64,000 bases of DNA, taken from Macrocystis pyrifera (lineage: Eukaryota > Sar > Phaeophyceae > Laminariales > Laminariaceae). The stretch's first letter is position 1. Every line of letters begins with the position of its first letter. Below are positions 52,767 to 63,879 of this stretch, piece after piece. Position numbers and translations under genes: made by a program. Under the pieces are notes generated by a model. It saw only the letters and a list, made by a program, of their open reading frames with translations. It made no database searches and was not told the DNA's origin. Where the stretch lies: positions 1,469,501-1,533,500 of the forward strand of contig JASSKH010000045.1 in NCBI GenBank assembly GCA_031763025.1. Direction: 5' to 3'.

Positions 52767-53560
52767 TCTGAAAGTCCGGATGCTGAGGGCCGAGGTGATT
52801 GAGACCTAGCTGTACGGTTGCGTGACGTGGACCCTCAATGCGGACCACTTCGCCAAGCTTCGATCAGCTCACCACGAAGTCCTTCTGCGAGTCATTGGCT
52901 TCCAGCGCCGACTACGTACGCACCGACCACACCACCCTCTCGTACGCGAAGGCGCTCAGGATAACACGATGCGAAAGTATCGAAACGACCATCCGCAAAC
53001 GGCGACTCTCCTTCGCGGGGGCTCTGGTGCGGCAACACGAGGGGCGATTGCCCAGTCGGTTGATGTTCGGGACGATCGCTGGTGGGGAGAGACCGAAACC
53101 AGGCGAGCAGCCCAAGGCTTGGCCTAGGCCCATTGCTGAGGACCTTAGAGTGTTCAAAGCCACCGAGGATCAACGGAAGACTCCCCCTTAGTCTTTGGAG
53201 TTGGGACCGCACTGCTGTGGCCCACTGCAGCAAAACAGACGGGAAAGTGGTACCGGGGAATCCCCGAAGCAGCTGAACGGTTCATGGGCAGGTGGCATGA
53301 GGCTGAGGCAAAGCTGAGTAGACAGCGCCGTGCATCCGCTGCGGGTAGTGTTAGAGGGAACGGGGGGAGGGGTAGCAGCAGGAGGGGTAGAAGGAACACC
53401 GTACAAGTGTATGGGGGCAGGGGAGGAACGGGAGGAGTAAAAGGGAAACCGCGGTAGAAGAGAGTAGCAAAGAGACCGCAGACAGGGTAGCAAGGTACCA
53501 GGCCGACTAATAGGTTGGACTTTTCTTTACTACTCGTACCGCCAACTGCTGCGGCCGTTC
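52767..53560 (+). pseudogene. LINE fragment (C-terminal part of reverse-transcriptase ORF)
   Basis: 'ctgaaagtccggatgctgag' opens a segment matching the minus-strand LINE: LKVRMLRAEVIET, a stop (TAG at 52807), [20 protein letters not shown], then after frameshifts ALRITRCESIETTIRKRRLS, RLPSRLMFGTIAGGE, and WYRGIPEAAERFMGRWHEAE. It is truncated at the 5' side and lacks the catalytic region. A 3' UTR-like stretch runs to about 53950. Confidence 0.8.
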
Positions 53561-53949
53561 GGTGTATGTACTGGATTGGTGCTTTGATTTTTTTTCCATG
53601 ACTTAACTTTTTCCTATCTTTTCCCCTTCTTATCCTTATGAAAGAAGTACTACATAGTGGGTGGGTGACGAGCGTGTGTATTTTTGTTTTCATATTTTTT
53701 GGCCCACTCATTATTACTCTTTTTACTTGGTTAAGCTCCCCGGGATGCATATTTCCCTTTTTCCTTTTTCCTTCCCGTTTCTTCCCCATTGCACGTCCAT
53801 TTTGGCTCATGCTCGGGGTATGCGTCTGAGCTTTGGCTTCCCATTTTATTTTATTTATTTGGGATTCTTCTCCTTTTCTTTTTCTTTTGCGATTTAGTTT
53901 CTTCGTTGCTTCTCTTTCTTTATGGTGTATTTTGGTTGCTGGCGTATGT

Positions 53950-54099
53950 ATGTTGTTGTGTGTTGTTGTTGTTTTCTTCACATTAAACCGTTCTTTCTAC
54001 GCGTCGACATCCAGCCCAACCATTAATAGTGTCCGTGCCGATTCTTCAATCCTAGAGAGATATAAGTTATGTGGTCACAAAACCACGCCACATCAGAGA

Positions 54100-54101
<2 letters not shown>
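53950..54101 (+). mobile_element. CTTCACATTAAACCG family copy
   Basis: (TTG)n, 'ttttcttcacattaaaccgt', 'cgcgtcgacatccagcc', 'gtgtccgtgccgattcttca', 'cctagagagatataag' and 'ttatgtggtcacaaaac'. It carries a TTAATA insertion at 54023. It directly abuts the poly-T end of a reversed SINE. Confidence 0.85.
54020..54030. repeat. 6-bp insertion TTAATA at CCA^G
   Basis: Family: 'acaaccagtgtccgtgcc'. Here: 'ccaaccaTTAATAgtgtccg'. Removal of six bases restores the family sequence around the site. Confidence 0.85.
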
Positions 54102-54136
<35 letters not shown>

Positions 54137-54452
54137 CATCATCACTTTTACTTTCCAGCCCACTCGTAGGAGGTTTTACCCTCGACGATCTTCTGGACAA
54201 GCCGTGGTCACAGGTGTCGTCCCTTCTCCCCCCCGGTACGTGCCTTAAGTTTTTATCGCGCATAGGGTTCAGCATTCCCACTGCTCGTCGATTTTAATCG
54301 AATGTACAGCTAACTCACGCTCTCGCGCTTTCCGCTAATCAATTTTATGCAAGAAAAAGTCCCTATGAGCATGCACTCGGTGAGACTCGAACTCACGAAA
54401 TTGATCTTGATAGGCTCGCGGACCACCTACGAAGCCACCGGGGACGCCGGCT
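54102..54452 (-). mobile_element. tRNA-derived SINE, complete copy, reversed
   Basis: It starts with a T-run of about 35 (the A tail), then 'ctcgtaggaggttttaccct', 'gatcttctggacaagccgtg', 'cccactgctcgtcgatttt' and the tRNA-like head in reverse ('gtgagactcgaactcacgaa', 'ggaccacctacgaagccacc'). Confidence 0.9.
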
Positions 54453-54454
54453 GA

Positions 54455-55140
54455 GATACTACGTTGCCACGTATGCAATGCAATGCCATGTCATCATACT
54501 GCGTACGACAGGCACGACATACACATTCCATGACCTAGAGAAACTAAACGAAACAAAGAGAAAAAAAAACAAAAACAAAGACAATTCGAAAGAGAAAAAG
54601 AAACAAGAAAAAGGAAACAAATATATACCAATGTATATATAGCAACAAACCATCGTACACCGTCCGCAGGGGATCTGGTAGACACTTGAAGAGAAGGAGC
54701 TAGAAAAAAAAAAGGAAAAAGAAGAAAACACCACTACCAAAAGGGAAAATAACAGGCAAACCAAACAAAGCACAAGGCATGCTCCAGGTAGCGGCAGCAG
54801 TTTATGGTACAAGTAGCACAGCCAGGGTCTCCCTGCTGGCCCGCCTGGTACCTTGCTACCCTGTCTGCCACCATCGTCCAGCGTTCTTCAACTATGCCCG
54901 GCCCCTCGGCGTAGACAATACGAAACAAGCAAAGCGGGCTCGTCATCCACCCACGCCACACGACTCCTTCAATAAGGCTTATCAATCGGAGAAAGGAAGA
55001 GAAAGAAAATATAGTGAAAATCACGTACATATATATAGGGTCAGCGCAAAGAAGAAAATAAAATGAAACAAAAATAAACAAAAACAAGACAAAGGAAGAC
55101 CACGTTCGAACCAGCTGCACCAGTTGGTGGCACGAGTAGT
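54455..55140 (-). pseudogene. LINE 3' UTR pieces
   Basis: The plus-strand text 'ctacgttgccacgtatgcaa', 'cgtacgacaggcacgacata', 'aacaaagacaattcgaaaga' and 'catgctccaggtagcggcag' follows the same order at 42485-42900. Two tail-like segments are present, as in the 42.5-43.3 kb copy, suggesting a tandem 3' end in the source element. Confidence 0.65.
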
Positions 55141-56770
55141 ATAGGCATGTTCTACTTCTTTGTCTGCCAGGTACCTGGCTGCCCTATCTGTCATCTCCTT
55201 CCTACTTTCGTCCACTGCAGTTTCCCTTCTACTCCTTTCCCCCCCCCTCTCCGCGTTCCCTTGGTCGGGTTTTCTGCTACTCCTCTTGTTGCCCCTCCTC
55301 TCCCCATTCCCTTGGACACCACCCACGGCGGATGCACGGCGCTGTCTACTCAGCTCAGCCTCAGCCTCGTGCCACCTCACCATGAACCGTCCGGCTGCTT
55401 CCAGGACCCCCCGGTACCACTTCCCCGCCTTTTTTGCAGCAGTGGGCCACAGCGCGGTCTCAACCCCAAACACCAAGGGAGCAAGTTCCGTTGACCCCTC
55501 GGTGGCTCGGAACTCCCTAAGGTCTTCGACTATGCATCTATGCCAAGTCTTCACCTGTCCGCCACGTCTCGGGTTCTCCCCACCAGCAATCGTCCCGAAC
55601 ATTACCCGACTGGGTAATCGATCCTTGCTTTACCGTGCCACCCCTCCCGCGAAGAAGAGACGCCGTTTTTGCGGATGGTCGTTTCGATGCTCTCGCAACG
55701 TGTCATCTTGAGGGCCTTCGCGTACGAGAGGGTGGCATGGTCAGTACGAAGTCGGCGCTGGAAGCCAATGACTCCCAACAGGACTTGGTGGTGAGCCGTT
55801 CGGAGCTTGGCAAAGTGTTCCGCTCTGAGAGTCCACGTCACACACCCGTACAGCAGGGTCTCAATCACCTCGGACTTCAGCATTCGGACCTTCAGGCTAA
55901 GGGGGGCAGTCGTCCTATCTCTCCCAACAGGACTTGGTGGTGAGCCGTTCGGAGCTTGGCAAAGTGTTCCGCTCTGAGAGTCCACGTCACACACCCGTAC
56001 AGCAGGGTCTCAATCACCTCGGACTTCAGCATTCGGACCTTCAGGCTAAGGGGGGCAGTCGTCCTATCATACAGCTCCGGGCCGAACCGTTTGAGGCATG
56101 CTCGCATGAGACGGATCCGTCGGTCGATTTCGAGCGAGAGGTCAGCGTTTTCGTGGATAATGCCGCCTAGGTACAGGAACTGGGCCGTCTGCTGGGCCAT
56201 CTGCTTATACCTCTGGCCTGCTGCTTCGATAACGAGCGGTGGTGCGAGGGTTTTCTGGTCTGGCGTTTGTAGAAGCATAGTCTCTGTCTTCTTTTCCGAC
56301 ACCGTAAGGCCTGCTGCTTCGAAGACAGTCACGATGACTGTCATCATTTTCGCGAGCCCTTCAGCCGACTTCGAGACAATCCCTGCGTCATCGGCGTACA
56401 ACATGCCCCATACAGCCCTTCGCACGCACGCCAACGGCTCCTGCTCCTCCGTTCCGACTACTTCAGCATCACTGAGTTGGACCAAATCCCTAACGATGGC
56501 TTCGTCATGGCTAAAGCGTACTAGTACAACGTGCAACGCAGCAGCGAAGAATACGTTGAACAGTAACGGCGACAGCACACAGCCTTGCCGCAGCCCCTGC
56601 GTGACATCAAACCATTCCGAGTGCTCGCCGTCATCCGTACGCACGCGAGCCCGCATGCCATCGTGGAAATTACGGATAATTCTCAGCATCTTGGTTGGTA
56701 CGCCAAAACGTATGTTGTGTCGGGCGCACCTAGTGCGAAGGCATGGTATTGCGTAGGCTATTAATGCAAT
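55141..56770 (-). pseudogene. LINE-type reverse transcriptase, 5'-truncated and frameshifted
   Basis: Minus-strand reading from about 56755 gives [18 protein letters not shown], the motif [18 protein letters not shown], catalytic YADDAG at ~56390, the thumb region ([23 protein letters not shown]), and [20 protein letters not shown] near 55880. It then continues after a frame change to SIETTIRK, MFGTIAGGE and a Gly/Arg-rich end. The endonuclease and the first RT motifs are absent, as in 5'-truncated LINE insertions. A 149-bp tandem duplication (not a multiple of 3) breaks the frame. The family resembles LINEs whose RT carries the [13 protein letters not shown] signature. Confidence 0.88.
55772..56069. 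repeat. 149-bp tandem duplication in LINE
   Basis: 'ctcccaacaggacttggtgg' at 55772 recurs at 55921. The whole unit to 'cgtcctatc' is repeated without visible change. This is recent and disrupts the reverse-transcriptase frame. Confidence 0.92.
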
Positions 56771-56796
56771 ACGGTGTGTTATCTCTGTGTCGTAGT

Positions 56797-56903
56797 CTGT
56801 GACCACAGAGCTCGTATCTTTCTAGGGTGAAGAATCAGCACGGACACCGGGCTTGCTGGATGTCGACGAGTAGAAGAACGGTGTAAAGAACACACACATA
56901 CCA
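56797..56903 (-). repeat. CTTCACATTAAACCG family copy, reversed
   Basis: 'tctgtgaccacagagctcgt', 'aagaatcagcacggacacc' and 'gctggatgtcgacgagtag' then 'gtgtaaagaacacacac'. It adjoins the truncated 5' side of the LINE. Confidence 0.8.
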
Positions 56904-58970
56904 GGTATTATTACCAAGTACCGCGTACTATTAATAACGAGCTTTGATGCAACGCAAACAAGAAGACGAACACCTCAATGATACACTCCTGACTGCTGTC
57001 TACTATTAATAGTTAATACATAATTACGGCACAGCACAGCACAGCAGTAGTATCTATCTGCTGGATGGTACAGAAGTACCAACACACATACATGCATGCA
57101 TGCCCCAGTAGTATTCATGTACGCACGTACGCGTATCTTATCATAATATATATATATCACTGTACAGTAGTTATTAATATTAATACTACTAATACTACCA
57201 CTGATACGATGCTGCAAGACGTACGTACGTGTAGACTACCTGGCATAACTTACGCATACATGATTGTACTAACTGCTTGGAGCCTGTCCTGTGACCAGTA
57301 CCAACACACACATATTATATATACATGCACCAGGAGGTATCAAGTATGTATCGTATGATATCACTGCAGTTGCTGCTGTGTGAGATGGTGTACACAATTT
57401 TCATACTGCTGTGTTGTACGACGTGTAGACGTTAACTCACATACTTACGTGTACTGCTTGGAGCCTGTCCTGTGACAACAGACTGCATTGAAATTATTGT
57501 GGCGATGATGATGTGCGAACAACAACAACAACAACAACAACAAGTAACTATTATTATTACATAATATATTCTTAACTGACTACTAAAAAAACTTGTTCAA
57601 CAGGGGAGTGGCGGTATATACCAACACGTTTGTTCCTCGGGTCTGGCTTCCGGCTGCATGTGGCAGACCAACAACAACTAACAGCAGTTTATCTTATTGT
57701 CGGTGGATTTGCTGTAATAATGTTGTCCTGCAGCCTGACCACCGAGCACGTCTGTGCGTGTGTGTTCTGATGTAATTTGACGCCACAGACAAAATTCGAA
57801 AAGTTGTCAATAATATATATATGCAGAAAAAACATGAAAAAAAAAAAGGGGGGACGATTTTTTTCTTTGATTTGCGATTTTTCGATTCATTTATTTGGAG
57901 ACATTTTTTTTTTTTTTTGTGACAGCATTGACGCAAATCTGGATTGGTTTTTGCACAACCAAGATTTCAATGAACAATTGATACGTACTACTATGTAGTG
58001 CTGTGATCTCATTGGACCCGTTGACTGAGCGCCGTGGCCCACCAAACCCATTATGTTTTAACGTTTTAACGCCCAAAGAAGACTAACGCGTCCAACAAGA
58101 TCGGTCACTCCTGACATAATGATGGGTACGTATCGTGGCGGTATAACCATTGTTTTTGTCTGACCCCAGGGCCCTGCGGAATGCCTCTTCTTAAAGTTTG
58201 CTGTGAGGATATACACAAACCAGCCCTGCGCGCGTTTTCGCACAGCGACAATTGGGAAGAGTAGTACTTGCGAGAAAAATTCAGCTCGGAAACATGGGAG
58301 GAGTGGACCACTGTCTTCGTGCTCTGGTGGTGAGGGCTACCTATTAATAGTACAGTACGTAGGCGACTGCCGAGCGATAATAGCATAAGGCCGAGCGAAG
58401 GACCTCGAACAAAGGGAAGGCAGAGAGAGTATTTCACAAAAATATATTAATATTCATGTCTGCAACCATGATGTGACAGATATTCTTGCTCTTTTCTTTG
58501 CTGTGTGGGCTATTCATGGCTCTAACTTGAGGGGGTCGGAGATTTCGCTTCAAATTTCATGTTTTTTTCGTCACCTATTATATATATACCTGTCACAAGC
58601 CTCTCGGCCTCTCGGCCTCTCGGGTCTTTACCATCACGAATCCGTTATTTTGGGTGAGGACCAGCTATCAGTCGTGGTCTTGTGGTACGTATCGGCACTC
58701 CTCGGCATCCAACGCCGCTACACCCTATCTGGCTCCGCGCCTGTCTACACACATCATCTCTCCTTCCTGTACGTACCACTTTTCGCACGTCAGGACGGAG
58801 AGCGCTGAAAAACAGAGCTGCAAGCGCGCGGAAAGGCAGCAGGCAGCCCACCAGCAGCCCGGAGCCCGCGGCCCGCCAGCAGCTAAGGACAAGATTTATT
58901 CTCGGGTGCAGAAGTAGGAGAGAAGAAGCTGCGCAGCTGAAGCCTACCGCACGGCTGGCCTAGCCCTGCT
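56904..58970. other. Intergenic; possible promoter region of the next gene
   Basis: Contains a (CAA)n run at 57519-57543 and AT-rich simple sequence. The region 58780-58974 before the ATG is GC-rich and could be 5' UTR. No core promoter motif is convincing. Confidence 0.4.
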
Positions 58971-58974
58971 CAGG

Positions 58975-59151
58975 ATGGCGGGACTTGTTTGGCGGCTTGT
59001 AGGGAAGCTAGCGGCTATTCTTGCTTGGATGCCGATTTCGGCCGAGGGGGTCTACTACAGTGTGTCCACCTGCAAGGAGTTCGAGGCCATCCCGACGCCG
59101 ATGCTCGACGATACGCACGTCGTGATCACGAAGGACATCGCCTGTCGATCG
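58975..59151 (+). CDS. First exon of a predicted secreted protein
   Basis: ATG at 58975. The first ~25 residues have a Lys/Arg, a hydrophobic core (LAAILAWMPI) and small residues before a probable cleavage site near SAEG, which is a signal peptide. The mature start is VYYSVSTCKEFEAIPTP, later DTHVVITKDIACRS, with two Cys. A donor TCG|GTGAGC ends the exon at 59151 in phase 0; reading through the donor gives a low-complexity tail. The 'TC.EF...DDTHVVITKDI.C' layout resembles the N-terminus of secreted beta-helix-type proteins of algae, but that is only an impression. Downstream exons were not found in the 4.8 kb to the window end; one acceptor candidate (GTGCAG at 59378-59383) leads to a short frame. 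Confidence 0.6.
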
Positions 59152-59383
59152 GTGAGCATTCCCCCCCCCTCTCTACAACAACTATTACGGTTGGTGTGTT
59201 GTGGTTTATCGACAGATGAAGAGCACGACAAGAAAAAGCGAGGCAAAGTAGTGTTACCTGCAATAGTAATAATATTTTGGTCTATTTTCGTTTATGGTAA
59301 TTTCCGCGCCCGGATGATCTTGATCCATTATGTGATATGAGAGCTGTCATCTGACTTGATCTCTTATTTTCTGGCCCGTGCAG

Positions 59384-59740
59384 CGTTCTGGCGTTGAAAC
59401 CAAACCTGACACTACTGCTTCCCCACATATAGGCGCACTGCTGCTGTGGTGGCAAAATTCGTGCAGCACCGTCCGTGCCTATTAGTAATAGTGGTTGCGC
59501 CCCTGTATGCTCTATATCAACACTCCTCCGTGCCATACCATCATAGCGCTTGGCTCGTGGCCTTTGCGTGCTTTTTTCGACTGACGTTTTCGTTTTAGGA
59601 TGGCGCGAACCTTTCATTTTTTCGCATTTTATCACAGCAGTATATAGCCGTAAAATAATGTACACACGACAGAACGGTAGGCGGAAGACGCGAAGGTTCC
59701 TGCTGTGAGCTGTTTGGACTACGAATACAACGTATCTTGT
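59384..59740. other. Intron of the secreted-protein gene, presumed
   Basis: No feature is recognised. Confidence 0.35.
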
Positions 59741-59872
59741 GTTGTGGCTGTGTGTTCTTCACATAAAACCACTCACTCTTTTGTCCGTCGACACCAGCAC
59801 AATCAGTGTCCGTGCCGAGTCTTCAATCCTAGAGAGATACAAGTATAAGCTCTGTGGTCACAAAGCAGAAAG
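59741..59872 (+). repeat. CTTCACATTAAACCG family copy
   Basis: 'gtgtgttcttcacataaaac', 'gtccgtcgacaccagcac', 'gtgtccgtgccgagtcttca' and 'cctagagagatacaag' to 'gtggtcacaaagc'. Confidence 0.85.
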
Positions 59873-59901
59873 CTAACGCCACAGAGGTACTACTTCTTAC
59901 T

Positions 59902-60007
59902 ATTACGGGGGTCCATAGTAAATAGGACCAAATATTGTGAGTAAAAGTAGGTAATATATAGGTTTTTGTCTGCGCCGTAGGTCCTATTTACTATGGTCCC
60001 CCGTAAT
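59902..60007 (-). mobile_element. Stowaway-like MITE, ~106 bp, reversed
   Basis: Arms 'attacgggggtccatagtaa' and 'ttactatggtcccccgtaat'. The interior is in the same reversed orientation as the 8306 copy. Flanked by CTA and TAC. Confidence 0.9.
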
Positions 60008-61187
60008 ACTGCTGTTGTACATTGCTGTGCAGTGTGCAGTGAGCAGTGAGCAGAGTAGACAACCCAATGACGACATATAAATCGAGACACGGCAGGCACG
60101 GACGGCACACACATGAATATTCAATAGCGTATATACATATTATATGTACTTTCTTGTCTTCTTTTGTCTTACTTGCAGGAGGAATACAGAGCACGATTAT
60201 TGTGCACGCCTATCTCCTCTTCTTACTCTTGTGTTCCGTCGTGTAATAAAATCCGACATTTCGGAGAAATCATAGCAAATATGATGGAGTGGATTGGGGA
60301 TTGGGGAAGTAGGGACATCAGAGTGTGTGTTCTTCACATCAATTACACAAACCGTACCAGGTACCAGGAACTCGTTGACAATGTGGCACAAAAACCTGTC
60401 TGGTAAAAATTGGAATTTTTATCTGTCTATCGATGGAGGCTTGTTCCTGTACAATAATAATAGTACATACGGTCGAGGGGAAGCACGTATATGTAATAGT
60501 GCTCGTGTGCTCGTGCCAGTATATCCTGTATGGTATTGCTCTATACCGGTATGCTGTAAGAAAGACTGGCACACCTGGTGCATCACGAGCACCTCTTGCT
60601 TTTCGTTTTTCCAGCATCAGGCTCATTGAGGCGGCATTATTTATCATTAGGGTAAAATGTTATTTTGGGTAAATAAAATAATATACGAAAAAACTAAAAA
60701 TTATATGTTCCTGGCTTCTGTACTACTGACTGCTGTGTAGTAGACGTACCTGGTACCAGGTAAGCATTATGTGTACTACAGCCAGCAGTACTTCTTCCTA
60801 CCTCAGGACCGGCACCTCCAAGCGTGCGTACATAGCTGTCTCGCCCTATATGTGCAAGACGGGCAAACACAAACTTTGTTTAGGTTGCGGGTTCTGTTGG
60901 TCAACTCTGCTGGCCTTTCGGCCGCCCGGAAGTTTTCTGGAAAAACGCCACGAAAACACGCGGCCGAGCCGCGCGCGACTAACGCTTCCGGCCTCGAGCC
61001 CCCCAAAGGGTTGCGGTTCGGGTTAGGTCTGGGGTCGGATTGGCCTCTGGGCCAACGTGCAAAGGGTTGAAATTGGCCACAGACGCCCTGCACAAAGTGT
61101 TGTGCTCACCAGTCCTGCACATACCGTAGCTACTAATGTGAAGAACACACACTGTAAAGCCTACCAGGTACCTGGTATCTGGTACGT
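60008..61187. other. No supported gene
   Basis: Several frames overlap at 60870-61070 (GC-rich, Ala/Pro/Arg-rich) without a domain. Short pieces of the CTTCACATT repeat occur at 60325 and 61135. Confidence 0.4.
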
Positions 61188-61557
61188 GTTTTTTTTTTTT
61201 TTTCTTGTTTTTTTTTCAATCATCTCTTTTTTTACTTTTCAGCCTAACTCGTAGGAGGTTTTACCCCCAGCGATCTTCTGGACAAGCCGTTGTCACAGGT
61301 GTGTTGCCCGTTTTCCCCCCCCGGTAAGCTTTTTTTTCTTTTTTTTGTCGCGCATAGGGTTCAGCATTCCCACACTGCTTGTCGATTTTCATCGTAGCTA
61401 ACTCACGCCCTCGCGCTTTCTACTGATCATTTTTTATCCAAGAAAAAGTCCCTACAGATAGCGCAGTACGAGCATGCACTCGGTGAGACTCGAACCCACG
61501 TTGATCTTGGTCATGATAGGCACGCGGACCACCTACCAAGCCACCTTAGACGCCGAC
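61188..61557 (-). mobile_element. tRNA-derived SINE, reversed
   Basis: T-rich start, 'actcgtaggaggttttaccc', 'gatcttctggacaagccg', 'cacactgcttgtcgatttt' and the reversed head 'cggtgagactcgaacccacg' to 'ggaccacctaccaagccacc'. Its B-box complement reads GGGTTCGAGTC, closer to the tRNA consensus than the other copies. Confidence 0.88.
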
Positions 61558-61751
61558 CTTGGAGTTGAATTATTTGTGTTATTCGTAGACCAGCTATTAT
61601 GAGACAGGAGATTATCCTTGTTTTTCATCTCAGGTCCTAACAGGGGTAAAAATATCAGCGAATCCTCTCAGAACCGAGCCCAGTTCGGAGCGGTCTATCG
61701 TGCCTCCAGGAGCTGAGAGTTGGTTGAATTTTGGGTACCTTGACTACAGCA
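61558..61751. other. No recognised feature
   Basis: No feature is recognised. Confidence 0.4.
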
Positions 61752-61860
61752 GCAGCGTCACAAACTTGTTTCTCTCTAGGATTGAAGAATCGTCTCGGAC
61801 ACTGATTGTGCTGGATGTCGACGGGTAGAAAGAACGGTTCAATGTGAAGAAAACAACAAC
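61752..61860 (-). repeat. CTTCACATTAAACCG family copy, reversed
   Basis: 'tctctctaggattgaagaat', 'gtgctggatgtcgacggg' and 'agaacggttcaatgtgaaga', followed by (CAA)n and then a CAG run. Confidence 0.85.
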
Positions 61861-62369
61861 AGTAGCAGCAGCAGCAGCAGTGCTATTGCCCATCTGCGAA
61901 GTGTATCCGTCACCAACGCCAAAGTAACACACCTACAGCAAACTCTACCTACGGGGCAGCTACGGCGGTGCAGATATGACCTTTCTCCTTCACATGGAAG
62001 CTATAGCAGCAGCAGCAGAACAGGAACGGCAGCAGCGATGGCGATTCCACCTCGCAACAGCAGCAGCAGCAGCAGCAATCACTGGGGATTCGACGTCGCC
62101 GGCGAAAATCATCAACCCGGACTTGTGTACCGAGACCACGCTTGCGGCTTGCGGCGGCGCGCGGCCGTCGTGGACTTTGCTTCCTTTGACGCAAACAAGA
62201 ACGACCAAAAGCTATAATACCTGGTCCCACCAGTTTCCAAAATCAGAAGCCGTAATATTAATATGGTCCTTGTTTCTCATGCAGCATGTACATATTTCTA
62301 GAACTCAAAACTAGGAAAAAAACAATAATCGCCATAAATCACGGCTCAAGTTTTTTCCCACATAGTGGT
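61861..62369. other. CAG-rich sequence, no supported gene
   Basis: CAG/GCA runs lie at 61866-61880, 62005-62020 and 62058-62076. A frame at 61976-62314 has a GC-rich middle (62090-62180) that could be an exon of the upstream secreted-protein gene, but no splice junction in phase is convincing. Confidence 0.35.
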
Positions 62370-62480
62370 TGTGTTGGCAACACTTATATCCGTGTTTTTT
62401 ACCCGTCGACATCCAGCAAACCAGTGTCCGTTCCAATTCTCCATTCCTAGAGAGATGAAGCTCTCTGTGGTCACAAAACT
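62370..62480 (+). repeat. CTTCACATTAAACCG family copy, diverged
   Basis: 'acccgtcgacatccagcaaa', 'gtgtccgttccaattctcca' and 'cctagagagatgaag' to 'gtggtcacaaaac'. The left end is lost. Confidence 0.75.
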
Positions 62481-62574
62481 TGGAAACAGATATACTACAT
62501 TATTATTCGGTAATAAGCAGAGCACACCATACCATGTAGTGCCATATGTCATCGTACTGGATACGCCAGGCTTA

Positions 62575-62645
62575 GGGTTGTTGTTTTTGTTTTCTTCACA
62601 TTGAACCGTTCTTTATACCCGTCGACATCCAGCACAACCATACGA
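62575..62645 (+). repeat. CTTCACATTAAACCG family, left half
   Basis: (GTT)n, 'ttttcttcacattgaaccgt' and 'acccgtcgacatccagcac'; stops there. Confidence 0.8.
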
Positions 62646-63879
62646 TCGTAGGTTTAATTGGCATTCGTATTCGTCGCTTATTTTTTGTTTTTTTATGCGC
62701 AGGTATGTCGCAGCTATATCTTGCATGTTACAATCAATAGCAGCGTCGATACCACCTTTGGCTACAGCAGTACGGTAGGCCACGGTATTATACCGTCAGA
62801 TACAATACGATACACCATGGGATGATGTGCTAGGCTTAGTCTGGTCTGGTGTCCATAGATGAGTTCAAATCAAGCACTGGTATCAATACGTAGAACTATA
62901 TTCTATTAATAGATTCTGATTGGTGTCTTCGGGTCAGGGTTTTGGGTACTCTGATTGGCGTACGGTTAAGGTTAGATTGGTTCTGCTCGTCTTGTATGCA
63001 GCCGATTGTGTCAAACCATTTTCTCTAATAGTAGTGACCAGCAAACCTCGCAGCAGTAGGACTACACAACCCACTTCGTTCGATACTTGATACCAGGTAT
63101 GTCCTGTATGGTATGGCGGTACGTGAAGGCCATAAATGAAATATTTCGTGGTTTCGTCTGCCTTCGTCTGTTTTTCAACGAACGCGGTCAACACAAGTAT
63201 CGTTCACAGGGCTATTAATAGGCATTCAATTTCATATTCTGTTTCACTTTTTCTGCGGGTATAACATATACAACATACAACTGCTCACACGTATCATACG
63301 ATCCACACCTCACACAGCGCACGGTCAGTATGGAGTCGACCATGGACGTATCCCATGCTTGACGCTCGTATCGACTCCGGCACGAGGCTGGAGGCTTATC
63401 TCTGTTCTGTGCTTTGTGCGATGTGTGGCTGTCTGTGTTTGCAGAACACGGCAACAACAACATGTTCGTTTAGTTTGTAGGCGAGTAGTAAATGTACTAT
63501 GTATAGTGTGGGCTTATTTGAACATGGCGATAGTGTACGAGTATATGATCAGGGGACCCCTCGCCTGGTGTACATGGCCTTTATTTTATGCCTCTTGCTC
63601 GAATTTGCTTGTCAATAGAGTACCGCTGCAACTCTTTCACCCTACACGGTATTGCTCGGTATTTGACAAAAACAAAAACTCATTTCGTTGTTTTACAAGA
63701 GCGGCGGCAAGGGGAGGGGGGGGGGGGGGGGGGAACCGTAAGATTCAGCTGTCGATGAATGCAGACACGAAGCTAAACGTCGGGTGGCAAGTTATCGAGC
63801 CGCCCTTGAATTATACCAGTATCAATACGATCAGCTTTTTGTTTGTTTCTTAGAGAGTTGTTCAATGGGGGGGAGGGCG
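62646..63879. other. No supported gene; poly-G run
   Basis: A G-run of 18 at 63716-63733. The open frame at 63359-63853 crosses it and has no domain. Confidence 0.45.

Noticed and set aside
53154..53981. 275-codon minus-strand frame
   Set aside because: Antisense to the LINE C-terminal region and its A/T-rich 3' UTR; composition is low-complexity.
63359..63853. 164-codon plus-strand frame
   Set aside because: Depends on reading through an 18-G homopolymer and has no recognisable domain.
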